A stretch of DNA of 64,000 nt from Phoronis australis. Lineage: Eukaryota; Phoronida; Phoronidae. The notes beneath the pieces are model-generated. The model had not been told where the DNA came from. It saw only the letters and a list, made by a program, of their open reading frames with translations, and did not search any database. Positions 37,101 to 48,500 of this stretch are shown in pieces. A program made the translations under genes and the position numbers. The DNA lies in assembly GCA_002633005.1 (NCBI GenBank), contig NMRA01000435.1, positions 283,679 through 347,678 of the forward strand, in the 5' to 3' direction. Every line of letters starts with the position of its first letter. Within the stretch, counting starts at the first letter, position 1.

Positions 37101-40100
37101 GAATTTAAACTTTTTATGACTTTCTAGCAAACCCGTAAAATTTTTAATTTCTAAAATCTTTGATGATCACAGAATCTTATTACATGCATGAAAGCAATAC
37201 TCAGATGTTTGTAATCGCAAGACTGAGTTTTTTCTAAAAATCACCATTTTTCACGGAGATGTTTTCCAAAAAATTTTTTGCTCAAAACGCGCAAGTTGTT
37301 TCATTTTCTGTTCAGTGCAAAAGGGTGTCTGTAATTTTCGTTTAGCCAGAGAACTCTTCAACCCCTAGTAGAATGAAGAGAATTTGTAAATTTTGAGCTC
37401 AAAGTCACTTTTGTCATAAATACAGCAAGCAAGGTGAATGCAATTTTAAAAAAAGCAGTTCCGTGATTACGAACATCTGGGCATAACTTTTGTGCGCAAA
37501 ACATAATTCTCAAATCTTTGATCGAGGGTTTTCAAAAAAATTATAGTCCCGCTATGGATCTACAATTTATACCTAAAAGTTATTTGTAAGAAATTTGAAA
37601 ACTGATAATGAAACTATCCAATTACCTTAAAAGCACAAAACCGACCAATGAAAACAGAGAGCATAGTTACATTTCCAGCCAAGAGGGGGCCAGTATGATG
37701 GTTACTCCACAAATTAAAAACAGTGAAAGATCAATGGAAAAAGTCCAACCATGGTAAGAACAATTCTAAGATTGGTTTGAAGGAGATTCCATTTTGTTTT
37801 TGGACAGCTGAAGTAAAGGAAATATGGTAAAAAATCTGCAATTTGGGACGGACTCTTAGAGACAGAGAAACTGATGCAAATTTTTTTCATTCTGGAATTT
37901 GGGACAAGAGCGAGTTCAGCGTTCACCACATTTCTCAAATTTCAGAAAATGTGTTTTCAATCTACAGAGTGGAAAATTTTGCCATATTTCCTGTGATTCT
38001 TGAATTTGGGACAGCTATTATTTCCTTTTCTAGAATTTGGGACAAACTCCTAGCTTGAGCAAAACAATTAACTTTTCACTGTCCCAATAGAGAATTTTTA
38101 CCGTACAGTTTAAAATACTGTCTTTCTCAGAGCCAGTTCATTTTTAGGAAACTACTATCATGACAACTAGAGGTAGAAATTAACGCTTAAGAGATCTTTT
38201 CTCGTTTTGTTTCCGTCCAACATCAACACGTAAGCTCATGATTATACAACACGGTCATATAAAATGGCACGAACTTTACCTTTTGGACATAAGACTTTAA
38301 ACTCATGCTCACTTCCAAGTAACATGGATATAACGAGACTACCGCTATCATTTCTACCAGCCTGAAAATAAACATTTATGAGAAAACAAGACACTAATCC
38401 TTTTAACTGCGTGATAATTAACGACATCAAATACAGCATCAGTGAGTAAAATTAGCATCAAATACAGCACACATCACGAATTTTTGGCCGACCGGTCGGA
38501 AATTGGTCGACGACCGGCCGTCGACCGGTCGTCTAGCCGACCAGCAGCCGACCAACAACGGTCGGCTAGGAGCCGTCTGCTGAGTCGCCTCTGTGGTCGG
38601 CACTTGGGTCGGCTAAATGGTCGCCTAGCGTAGACGACCAATTCGGATTAAGCGTGTCCTTGGTCGGCAATTACCATTTTATGACTTAGTGGGTGAACTT
38701 TGGCCAAACAAACATTGAACAGTTCGCTGTTCGTTCAGCAGCGGCAACTCTGGTCTTGACATCGGTTTATCAACTTGTGTTCAACTATTGAAAGGTGTTA
38801 AAATCGACTCAACGGCGTGATAAAATCAAACGTTAAGTGATACCGCGGAAGCATAATTTCTGTCTCTTAGTATGATACTTTTTATACAGTATATTATGCA
38901 TAAAAACAAGAAAGAAATTTGAAATTTTACAGTAAAATTGCCAAATTTCAGAATACAACGCTGGCTGTTTTACGACCTCAAGTGTTATCATGCCGCGGAA
39001 TGCTTAACAAGCAGCACTTATTCGCGCTCATCTGTTATTGCTCTTGATCATCACTTCATCACGCTGTATAATGCGCTTTACCACAGATAATTTTTGTTTA
39101 TTTTTGTATAATTTCTTANAGTAAAGGAAATATGGTAAAAAATCTGCAATTTGGGACGGACTCTTAGAGACAGAGAAACTGACGCAAATTTTTTTCATTC
39201 TGGAATTTGGGACAAGAGCGAGTTCAGCGTTCACCACATTTCTCAAATTTCAGAAAATGTGTTTTCAATCTACAGAGTGGGAAATTTTGCCATATTTCCT
39301 GTGTTTCTTGAATTTGGGACAGCTATTATTTCCTTTTCTAGAATTTGGGACAAACTCCTAGCTTGACCAAAATAATTAACTTTTCACTGTCCCAATAGAG
39401 AATTTTTACCGTACAGTTTAAAATACTGTCTTTCTCAGAGCCAGTTCATTTTTAGGAAACTACCATCATGACAACTAGAGGTAGAAATTAAAGCTTAAGA
39501 GATCTTCTCTCGTTTTGTTTCCGTCCAACATCAACACATAAGCTCATGATTATACCACACGGTCATATAAAATGGCGCAAACTTTACCTTTTGGACATAA
39601 AACTTTAAACTCATGCTCACTTCCAAGTAACATGGATATAACGAGACTACCGCTATCATTTCTACCAGCCTGAAAATAAACATTTATGAGAAAATAAGAC
39701 ACTAATCCTTTTAACTGCGTGATAATTAACGACATCAAATACAGCATCAGTGAGTAAAATTAGCATCAAATACTTGTAAGTTAAATTACATACAACCAAG
39801 AAATTAAGTTATCTAATATCACAAATGAGAAGTTGATTGAACTGACAATTTATGCAGTGTCAAGTGAGCTGCAAATTGATAACCAAATTGTGCTGAAAGC
39901 ACGGTCTTGCCTGATGCAATTTATATACTGACAAATCAGTTCCAAACTGATAACCAGTTTTGAGACTATAGACATTTTGCAAAACAACTACAAATGTTTG
40001 AAGACTTTGATTCATGAACAAACTAGTTGTCATTTGCCTCCTGATACAGGAGTATGAGGAAGGGAGGGAACGTAGTGTGAATGTGCTGAGGAGCCTGAGG

Positions 40101-40497
40101 ACCCTCAAGGAAATCAGTACTTGGCACTGACAAATTTACCATAACTAAAAATATTAATAAAATAACACATTGCTATAGAATAAAAGAACAGATTAGGCTA
40201 CAATTTGCCAAACGTGATTTTTTCAGATGGATACAGCATCAAATAAGTGCTTATTAACTTTCGAAGTTTCAGACAATGTTTAGGAAAATAGTGTGCAATC
40301 ACCACATTGTTAGAACCTTTTGGAAAACGGACCAAAACACCAATTTCCGCAATTATTTGTCCAAAATTGGTGACATTTTTCTAAGCATACACTACCTCCA
40401 GCAGAAATATCTCGTCACTCCCGGTATTTTCCTGCCATTTCTCAAATTCCTGCAACAGATGGCTCTGTTCCTCATCCTCTCCACAGCTTGTAGCCAT
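16177..40497 (-). CDS. Double-UBC protein: inactive UBE2Q-like E2 plus BIRC6-like E2 (complete, 28 exons, 949 aa)
   Basis: Exons in transcript order: 40497-40396, 38361-38280 (or its copy 39669-39588), 36312-36236, 35105-35067, 34975-34944, 34325-34223, 33877-33809, 33114-33030, 32033-31939, 31068-30922, 29871-29806, 29347-29229, 28612-28522, 27844-27632, 26594-26418, 26025-25978, 25439-25403, 25213-25125, 24035-23845, 23068-22945, 22343-22274, 20942-20794, 20233-20193, 20030-19937, 18977-18934, 18563-18358, 17519-17404, 16320-16177. All are GT-AG, phases fit, total 2850 nt. Start context is ACCATGG, with an acceptor at 40514 implying an upstream 5' UTR exon. Residues 1-110 may be RWD-like; 111-170 are acidic/Ser-rich; 205-345 form a UBE2Q-type UBC fold lacking the Cys; 370-660 match the helical region before the BIRC6 UBC ([17 protein letters not shown]); 705-900 are a BIRC6-type UBC with Cys800. 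No BIR, WD40 or RING is seen. Probable role: ubiquitin transfer; substrates unknown. I know no named human gene with this layout. Confidence 0.88.
17976..18365. repeat. Degenerate minisatellite beside and overlapping an exon donor
   Basis: Units of about 40 bp like GCCCAGCAGTGCCTATCTAGG followed by TTATAGTNNNTGCCACGCC repeat at 17976-18115 and again at 18297-18340. The sequence at the donor of exon 26 of the double-UBC gene (CTTACCTAGGCTATAGTCTG on plus) resembles one unit. An unrelated AT-rich insert separates the two groups. Confidence 0.7.
19262..19365 (-). mobile_element. tRNA-derived SINE
   Basis: The minus strand reads as a tRNA-like head: A box TGGCCTAGTGTG and B box GGTTAGAGTCCC at the right spacing. 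The terminal arms do not pair into an acceptor stem. It lies in the intron between exons 24 and 25 of the double-UBC gene. Confidence 0.7.
19655..19790. mobile_element. Foldback element of the GAGAACCAGTT family
   Basis: Core TGAGAACCAGTTTGATGCCC and GAGAAAACTGGTTCTC in the opposite orientation to the 12.7-kb copy. The outer arms GTAACTTACAGGAG and GTGTAAGTGACTATTAC pair in part. Half-copies are seen near 5375-5445 and 55665-55695. Confidence 0.65.
23700..23741. repeat. 21-bp perfect tandem duplication
   Basis: GTTTGCATAATTTATGTACT plus one base occurs twice in a row without a mismatch, in the intron before exon 20 of the double-UBC gene. Confidence 0.9.
27172..27360. mobile_element. 189-bp foldback MITE in an intron of the double-UBC gene
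   Basis: The ends TAAAAACAATGACGGATTTA and TAAATCCGTCATTGTTTTTA are perfect reverse complements (23 bp in all). Pairing continues inward (CATCATCAGAAGAAAA with TTTTCTTCTGAGGATG), so nearly the whole element can form one hairpin. Confidence 0.88.
29229..32033 (-). other. UBE2Q-like UBC fold without catalytic cysteine
   Basis: Four exons encode about residues 197-339. The order of landmarks follows UBE2Q1/2: a helix ([15 protein letters not shown]), the strand pair [22 protein letters not shown] (UBE2Q1: SLYDWNVKLLKVDQDSALHNDL), then the proline-rich turn [16 protein letters not shown] (UBE2Q1: FPFDPPFVRVVSPVL). Where UBE2Q1 has ICMELL with the active Cys, this protein has TNMEIL, so Asn308 sits at the site. 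No Cys lies anywhere from the PFYPP turn through residue 375. The fold is kept but the enzyme chemistry is not, as in UEV-type E2 variants. The likeness is judged from remembered family sequence, not a search. Confidence 0.75.
31139..31330 (-). mobile_element. tRNA-derived SINE with inverted flanks
   Basis: The minus strand has A box TGGCTCAGTGG and B box GGCTCGAGTCCC. Outside the head, TCTGGTCTTCACG on the left and CATGAAGACCAGA on the right form an inverted repeat, which is unusual for a SINE and may show insertion inside a foldback element. It lies just upstream of exon 10 of the double-UBC gene. Confidence 0.65.
36035..36144. repeat. 64-bp tandem duplication
   Basis: TATAGACCACAAGCCTGCAT and the following TCACTTACACAAATCACCTG recur with one base changed, 64 bp later. 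Intronic, just downstream (in transcript sense) of exon 3 of the double-UBC gene. Confidence 0.9.
36823..36943. repeat. 18-bp minisatellite, about 6.7 copies
   Basis: Unit ACAGCACGCTGTGACAAT repeated head to tail with one substituted unit (ACAGTACGC...). It lies in intron 2 of the double-UBC gene. Because 18 is a multiple of 3, both strands stay open and give artefactual repeat peptides; these are not genes. Confidence 0.95.
37812..38465. repeat. 654-bp duplicated block, copy A (holds exon 2 of the double-UBC gene)
   Basis: This block is nearly identical to 39120-39773 over the same length with scattered single-base differences. It includes the complete 82-nt exon at 38361-38280 with both splice sites. 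The encoded peptide is the same in both copies. Confidence 0.95.
38483..38650. repeat. GC-rich palindromic element made of GGTCG/CGACC motifs
   Basis: About 165 bp filled with GGTCG and CGACC in both orientations, starting near AATTGGTCGACGACC and ending near GTAGACGACCAATT, so the ends are inverted copies. It is far richer in GC than its surroundings and could fold into many hairpins. It lies between the two copies of the 654-bp block, in intron 2. It is probably a non-autonomous mobile element; no coding potential. Confidence 0.65.
39120..39773. repeat. 654-bp duplicated block, copy B (second copy of exon 2, begins beside an N)
   Basis: The second copy starts directly after the N at 39119 and ends at 39773. 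Its exon copy is 39669-39588, with intact acceptor and donor. An 82-nt exon cannot be included twice without a frameshift, so either one copy is skipped or the block is an assembly artefact from two haplotypes. Confidence 0.95.
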
Positions 40498-40513
40498 GGT
40501 GAACAAGGAAATA

Positions 40514-42598
40514 CTGAAAAACACAAACAAAAGTTCAGATTAAAATGAGGAAAATTCACCGACGCGTTGATCTAATAACTGACACAAAGAAATGCTTAAT
40601 TTCTGGTGGAAATGAGGAAAAACCATTGACAGTTTGTTGCTATGGTGATCAAGGAAACTGATGAAAAGAAGACAAATAATCAATGATACAGAATGACAAA
40701 GAACAAGAAACAAAAATCGTAAGATTGCACGACGCCCAATTACAGTTAATTCAATTCCACGAACAATGCAAGTTCATTATGTCATCCCAACCTCTCACTC
40801 CGTATGCAAGGTTTCTTACTGGATTTGACCATCGTTCATGAAACATGGTTTTTAAAAAGGGGGTATTAAAATACAAGTTGGCATATTCATTCTAATGTTT
40901 TCACTAAGCCAAGTTTCAGAGTATGAGCACAATGATTTGTCTACAACAGAAAGCATATAATCAGCAATGTCGTAATGATTGGAATCATGTTTTCAATATT
41001 CGAGGAGCTTGAATGTCTTATTTTAAGCTTAAAAATTTCACTGGTAGAGTTCACGGGCGATGATGATTAAACCTTAAAACCAAATATTTGAACCGTATAT
41101 ATTACTAAGCTTCTTTTACTCAGTTAAGTGATGTTCACATACCAACGTACCCCTAGAACAAGTTGGTCCTGGAATGAGTTGTCGCTAGGTTTGAGTGCTG
41201 TCTGTATGGTATTTAAACTAGTACAACTTACCCCACTTGTGACAACTTACGTCACATCATTGAGGTGGGGTAACTTGTTCTAGGGTAACTAGAGCCACCT
41301 GTAATCGCTGTGTTGCCACAAAAGTGGGTTGGGCAGAAGTAATTATAAGCTCCGGTTACATACAGACGGGTTTTCTCTTGCGCGCAATATTAGCATTACG
41401 TTTTCATTGTCAGGCACAGAGTGACTACTTCCGTCTTACCCCAGTTATACTTAGAAGTAGGGTAAGTTGCATTTAGTAAGTGCAAGTTATTCCTAGAGGG
41501 TAGGCTGTGTGTGGACGGAACTTTGCATAGTCACTCGCTCTTAGTATTGTAGTTGTGGCTTAAAACAAGAATTGCTAATGGATAGAAGTTTTGTTCACTG
41601 CAGTAGCTTTTCCAAAACGTTGATTTAATCGCACTAGAATTAGTGCCTAGTTTGCATCTAATCCATGTGATCTTGGCCTTTAGGGGGGATTTAGTACAAT
41701 CTCGTCATTTCGGACAGAAGCTATACTCAAAACTGACGATTTTAATTTGTCTAGAGCAGTGTTGTCTGTCCAAAATTTCTTAAAACATTGTCTGACGGTA
41801 CAATACAGTACAGTAATCCGACAGAATACTGTTGCCCCGTCACGACAACTACGCAATTCAGTTAACAGCAAAAATGACTTGTAATAACTAATATGAGGGC
41901 AAAATCATAATCACAGAACAGCTTAGCCACCTTACTAACTAATTATTAATTATTAATTATTAATTCCCTTCGTTCTGTTTCATGATGGAAAATCACCATG
42001 ACAATGAATTTGGCTTCTGTCCAGACTTCAGAACGGGGAATTCTGGGTAATTTGGTATGAACCCTGTTGACCTGTGTTGTAGCTAAGGTATCAAAAAACA
42101 ACGAAGCAGTTAGTGGTATCAAGTACACTGTCACAAGCCAACTTGTCGAGCCTAGATTCAAGAAATAATAGATTGCCACATCTTCTCGAGGCCTGAAATC
42201 GCTCCTAAATTGAGTATGGATCAAAAGCAGAGACCAATATCACAACTGCTCGTGATCTACTGTAAATCAAACGTTTATGAGGCTATAAATCCACATTCCC
42301 ACGAACTTTTGATTTGGGCCACTTCCTGTCAACTTGTTCCTTACTCAAATGAGAACTCAAGTAATATCTAGGTTTGCAAAGATCTGGCAGTCGGTTATTC
42401 CTTGAGAATATAATCGGGATATAAGTTGACACAATGTGACAATACAACTTGTACTGCTTGGTCTCAAGTAATAGAAAACATCAGTTCCTTCCAAGCCCTT
42501 ACACAGAAATCCATTTGGACCAAATGAAATTTGAGGCGGATGTCATGAAGGCTCAAGTTTTCTAAATCAAAAGATGGTTTCAGTGATGGAGGGCAGGT
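40514..42598. other. Intergenic region between two tandem minus-strand genes
   Basis: It should hold the promoter and the 5' UTR exon(s) of the double-UBC gene, because the exon with the start codon has an acceptor (CAG at 40516-40514). I could not place that first exon. The open frame at 41946-42224 (minus) ends at a TTAATTA repeat and has no splice context. Confidence 0.4.
41151..41285. repeat. Short inverted-repeat element (CCCTAGAACAAGTT ends)
   Basis: CCCTAGAACAAGTT on the left and AACTTGTTCTAGGG on the right are exact reverse complements about 105 bp apart. A related piece follows in TACCCCAGTTATACTTAGAAGTAGGG. It lies between the double-UBC gene and the tentative gene; probably a small MITE. 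Confidence 0.55.
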
Positions 42599-45500
42599 TT
42601 ATAGATACTGTTTAAGCTTTTTGACAGATGGCTGGATCACGGGAACTCTAAGGGAGTTCAGATGATTGGCAGGCGACATGAAGCACAATGGTTGGAGACA
42701 GGACATCATATCCACTGTTCTCCACAACTTGTATCGACTTGTGACAGTAACGAGTTTAGATTTTGCTGCTTTGACTTTGTCTAACCTGCATGGAGAAACT
42801 AAAAACATTGGCACATCTTGACCATTTGGCACCAGTTAACTCAGTTTACCCTAAGTTCTCTCAGGCAGTGAACTCACTTCACAAGGGTAGGTCAGTTAAG
42901 ATGCTGGCGCCCGGTTTGTTAATTAAATTATAAAAATGTAGAAGTTGAAATAACTGAATGCTCACTGAGACAAACTTCACTATGAGCTTATAACCGCTCG
43001 AAATCAAAACAAGTTATTTGAGACGCTGCGTACTAGCAATGTCGCAATCTGGAGTAATGATACCTCAACTTGCGGATGAACATGCTCACACCCCGAGGCA
43101 AATTCTGATTCCTAGCCTTCCATCGCAGCATGAATACGGATTTTTTAACATCTCTTAACTGTTGTCGTATGTGTTTGAATTTTCAGAAGTGAAGAACATG
43201 CCATTCTTCAGGAAGCAAGCCCAACATCTATACCAAAATAACCATTCCATGGCACACGGATGACAACAGTTTTTTTTAATATGAGCACAGGCCCAGAAAT
43301 CGCTTTCGCATTATACCCAGGTTCTCCTTCATTCCCTTGCATATGTTCACTAGTAAGACCGAGCTCAGAGGAGCAGGAGACACCTTTGTGCAATGCTCGA
43401 TTATCAGCCAGTGAAGTCAGGATTCGAACCCAGGTGACCTCTCCCGAGCAGGAGTTCTGAGCTCAAACAACTAAGCCACACTGTCTTCTCCAGCACTTGT
43501 TTCTTAGTTCAAACATGGCATCTGGGATCACTAATTAACCGTTGCCTTTTTCGATGTCTGCAATAGCGCTTTTGTAGCCAGACCACATACGTCAAAGGAC
43601 ACACACGCTGCAGGGGAAAAGCAACTTTGTTAATTGTTGCATAAACAAGCAAATATTACACAAAGTGGTTGCGATTTAACACCATTTCCAACTTATAAAG
43701 CGCTACAGGTAACAAGACATGAAACGACAATTACAAGCAAAAATCACCCTTTTGCGCGCAGCAAATCAGTCTGGCAAAAACGCCTTGCGTTTGAGCCACT
43801 GAAAAACCGTCTCCCTTTTTGCCACCCATATGAATCTACAGCACCAGGGGAAGCACAGTAACAGCCTTGACTATAGTGGCAATTAATGAGTTAAATGTGA
43901 TGATACTAATGAGACATACGTAGGCATCACAAGCCCCTGAACATTGTGTGAAATATGACATGTTTTCACCACTTCACACCCAATCTCTTTCGAAGTGGGT
44001 AGTCTGGTTGCAAAACGCCTACAGAAATGCCAGCGGTTACGTGGTAAGTCAAACAATGACCACTGCCATCATTCACTTAGCAGACCCTTCATCACCAGCA
44101 GAATTGCTCATGAAAACACTTGCTAGTTAACAGAATATACTATGCCACAATCAATCCCTGAAGGATGACATACATGTAGCATGCAAGTATGACATCATAT
44201 CCTATAGGTAGACATGCTGCAGAATCACAATTTATCTGGCTATGGGTAAAACTCTAAGATAATAAAAGATAGAGAATGGTTTCCAATTATTCAAAGCACT
44301 GTACAACTAATATTAAAGTAACGTGTTGATTTAAATTCGCCCGTGTTCTAATGCTGCATCTTGTCACGTTTAGCTGGTTAAAAAATAATGAAAATCGATG
44401 GCCTTTTTGCTCTCACAAAAATTGGTCTCGCATAATAGTTCTTACCATTATGGAATTCTCTATCCATTACCAACAAGAACACAGTAACCCTCAGCAAATA
44501 ATAAAAATGGTTGCAGAGTGTTTAGATGGTTTGCCAACCCTAAAATTGTGAATTCGAAAACCGCGTATACGATTTGGAGTTTATTGGGGGTTCAGACCAA
44601 TCCTAAGATTGCAAATTCAAAAATGGTGCATGTTTACCGTAATCGTTCGGGTTAACGCCCTGGGTGGTTAAATTGGCGAATCCAAAAAATCGGGGGAGGG
44701 CAGTTAACCGAGCAGTGGGCGGTTAAATCGAAAATCCACTTAAAGTCTGGGATGGGCGGTTAACTGAGCATGGGCGTTAACCCGAACGATTACGGTATAT
44801 TTCCTATGACTTGAGATGGTACTAAAGTAATAGAAATGGAATCCTATCACGGTGAGGAATGTGATAAGTCGATTTTATTAGGAGAGAAGGCCCAATTTAA
44901 TTTCCGTTATTTTTAGCCAGCTAATTTGATTGAGAAAGAAAAACTGTGCAAACAGTTCTATTTCATGGGAGGTGGATCAAACCGATGTTATTGTTTTAAC
45001 AGAAGGCAGTAACATAACAGCTTTAAGTAATCAACCAACTGCAACTTCCAAAAAATATTTATATAACCCAATANAACGTATAAGTTAGGAAATCAACAAT
45101 TCAAAGAAAATGAATTTTGTCACTGGTTATCAAATCCTCCCAATTGCAATTATACATAAAGATATTTAAGTCACTGTGCATAAATACATCTTGCAAAGGT
45201 CTAAATACTGGCTACAAGAAGAATTCTTAATGTGCGCTACTCCCTATCCGCTTATAGTGCTGATAAAATACACAATTGAGTTCATGGTGTTAGCTAAGTC
45301 CAATGTGTTACCCAAATGTTTCCAATCAAACTCAGTATCCCTCAAAAAATGAGCGCCGAGCTGTTAAGCAGTCTTACTCTTTGAACAATATAAACATGTC
45401 AAACAGTGATTGTTCTACTGAAAGGTCAATCAAAAAGGCAACCTGTGTAGTTATGCAAACCATAGCCCTGAAGGTTGGAAAAAAAAACAACTGCTCCACA

Positions 45501-48500
45501 ATTATAGTTGCAGAAAAATGGCATGATGCCAACATTAACTTCTGGTGTGTAACTGCTCTCGTTGGTTACTTGCTGTATAACAATCTTCACTTAATCTCGT
45601 CTACAGACGTTTTTTTTTTTGGCAAACTACACAACTCAGGTACAATTCATTTACTCAACTGTCTGGGAAAATATCACACATCCTGCCAAAGACTAATTCA
45701 AGAAGGTGTTTAAGTACACTCAAATGGAAGAATACATTTCAGAAATTATGAATATGAAAAGTTTAACAATAGATGGTTCTCTCTGGCTCTTTTCTTGAGT
45801 TTACTTGAGTACGCAGGGGACCTTCTAACTTTGTAGGCAGGTCTTGAAATGCACGCATGTGTGTGAGGCGTGTGTGCGTGTCTTTCGTGTATTGTACATT
45901 GATTTTGTGTTTTCAATAAATGAATTGACAAAAAAACACTTTAGGTGAGATGGCAATAGTTCCTTCTCGTGGACCTGTGATTTTGAATATGGTAAAATTT
46001 CTTCATTTAAACCACAATATTGCAGAACAGTGAAAAGTTATTTCAACAAAATTTTCAACAAAAGTCAATAGGAAGAACACTTTACTCCCTCATTTCTGGT
46101 GTTTATATTGTATAACTGCCATCAACAAAAACACAATCGCATTCAAGCATTTTAACAATACGATTAGGTTTAGACTGATGAAAAATGACGATTTTGTCAA
46201 CTATTTTTGTTTGAAATTCGGTAAAATTTACCATACCCCTGATTATCCAGTGGATGAAACTTAAGCTTTCATAATCAGCGTCTACCAATGGGACTACTAC
46301 TAGTGGTACTTATTTTATAAATCCTTGAATTCAAGAATAAACTGCAGTTTTGGAATATCTTTTAAATGAATTTTTAATTGGCTATACTTCAGTCACATTT
46401 ACTGTGATTGCTGAGTCAATTCAAATCTGAGAACTCGGCATAGACTAGCTATGGTCTGAATAAAGCGAGTTGAAGAAGAAATTTCTCATTACATAAATGT
46501 AGTGTCCTGTCATCACTTTTCAATACTCGTCTGCAAAAGGAGGGAGGAAAGCTGAATTCACTTGATTTGTAAAAATTCTTTGATGATCTCCTGCTGTCCT
46601 AAGTATGACTTAATTATTTGATCTCGACTGAAATTGAAAAGTTCCCAATATAATTGCGACGGCTCCAGCCAAAAGCTAAAATACTAAGTTCAAGCACTGA
46701 TAATTTTCCAGTTCAATCAAACCTATTATCTAGATACAACTGTACATGTAAATATTTGATTAAAAGTTACATGTGAAGAAACTGAGAAGATAAAACGCTG
46801 TAGCTACTAACGTAGGCCATGCATCTCTGTACCCTGCCACTAGGAGGCGCAGTCGTGAATGAGTCGGGTTTTATTGGCCGTATGATTCCAGCAAATCCAA
46901 AGGTGTTGGGTACGGCCAGTTTGCAATCACAGAGAATTCAGATCATTCTTTTATGAGCAATGCTTTGATCTAGGTATGTCTTAGCCACTTCAAGTATACT
47001 CAAGAATCTTTTATGTGACCCTAAGGTGCTATGGCACATATTTACCACGATTCATTAAATAAAGTTCATCAAACATTCTACAAAATCAATCCAGTTTCCA
47101 ACGTTTAATTTCGTAGAATAAACTTACAAGACACTAAAAGCTTCATTAGTGGATGTTAGTGACCCGTGTCAGTCGGGTTACATGTGTCATGATTTCTTTT
47201 CAACAACCAAATCGATAGGAATTACCATTGCTTTCAATGTGCTCTAGGTCAAACGTAAATTATGTTTTCAGAGTCATGGAGAGGGCACCCGTCTGGCAGC
47301 AGGACTAGACCTAATCTTTCATGGGACCTAAGCAAAATTTAAAACGAGGCACTTTTTACTGATGACAGTCTAGCACGGCCATTGAAAACAGACTGGATGC
47401 GCAACATGGAGTCCAACTACTGCTAACTTCAAACTGAAATGACAATTTTTACAATGAACTGTCTTGATTGCAGAAAATGCGAAGTTGATGACATTTTCCT
47501 ACAGTTTTATCGTTGAGTCTCATTATGACATAACGGTGCTGAGTATGAGTGTTGATTGTATACATACAGAGTTAAAGTCAACTCTTGTTCTGAACGTCAT
47601 ATTATTTTGCAGAATAACCATTTGAATGTTCAATAGCCACGTTCCAAAATATAATATTGGTAGCATTATTTTTTTTTCTAAATTCTGAATGACAAATCAG
47701 AGGTACAAAAGTCAAACCTGTGTTTTGTAAAAAACATGCAACTTGAAATAAGCAGGTTGTTTCTTTAGTATAGTTAATGACACTCCATCTACAGAATTAT
47801 AGCAAAAATATGAAATTTGTACCTTTTGTGTATATTTTTCTCATCTCGTTTTACTTCTTGTAGTTTTTCCAACCCAGAACCAGACAGATACGTTTGGACA
47901 TCATTGCTAGACAAATTCACAAACAGTTTGTCAAACATACAGACTAAATTGTCTTAACAATCAGGCTACCCTGTGACAACTGAAGTATTTCTTCCATCCC
48001 AAAACAACACAGCAAGACTCGTCATATTCATACTAAATATGTACATACAGTAGAACTATGTATTTTATGTGACTATAAAAGCTAGTTAAGATGATACGAT
48101 ACACTTTATAACAGCAAATTGACTTGAGATCTCCAAAAACAGTGCATTCATTATTCAACCAATGTAAGCTACTTGGCTGTTTTCGTAAATTTAGAAGAAA
48201 AAATTTTGGTCCACGCTGTTTTTAGAAAAAAGCTCACAACAGAGGAGCTGCTTTTGTAAACGTAGATGTAAAAGCCTTGGTCTATGTATTTTTTTTTGTA
48301 AAAACCTCATTGTGTAGGGGGGGGGGTTACTGATGAAAGGTAGTGGAGGGTGGGGCCCCTGGGGGTAACGCGCTGCTGGAATCATAGAAGCCCTGGAATA
48401 TTGGGAACCCCATTTTGGACACCCTATTTTTGAAATCCTGGATGAAGCCCAGTTAGGAATTTATCTTAACACTGCTCAAACCCACTTTGAGCATCACAAG

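Noticed and set aside
16177-40497. Calling the gene a full BIRC6 orthologue
   Set aside because: The frame starts with a clear ATG at residue 1 of a 949-aa protein, has no BIR or WD40 region, and contains a UBE2Q-like fold that I do not know in BIRC6.
45303-45713. 136-codon plus-strand open frame
   Set aside because: Low-complexity composition, no family likeness, no splice or promoter context, and overlapped by minus-strand exon candidates.
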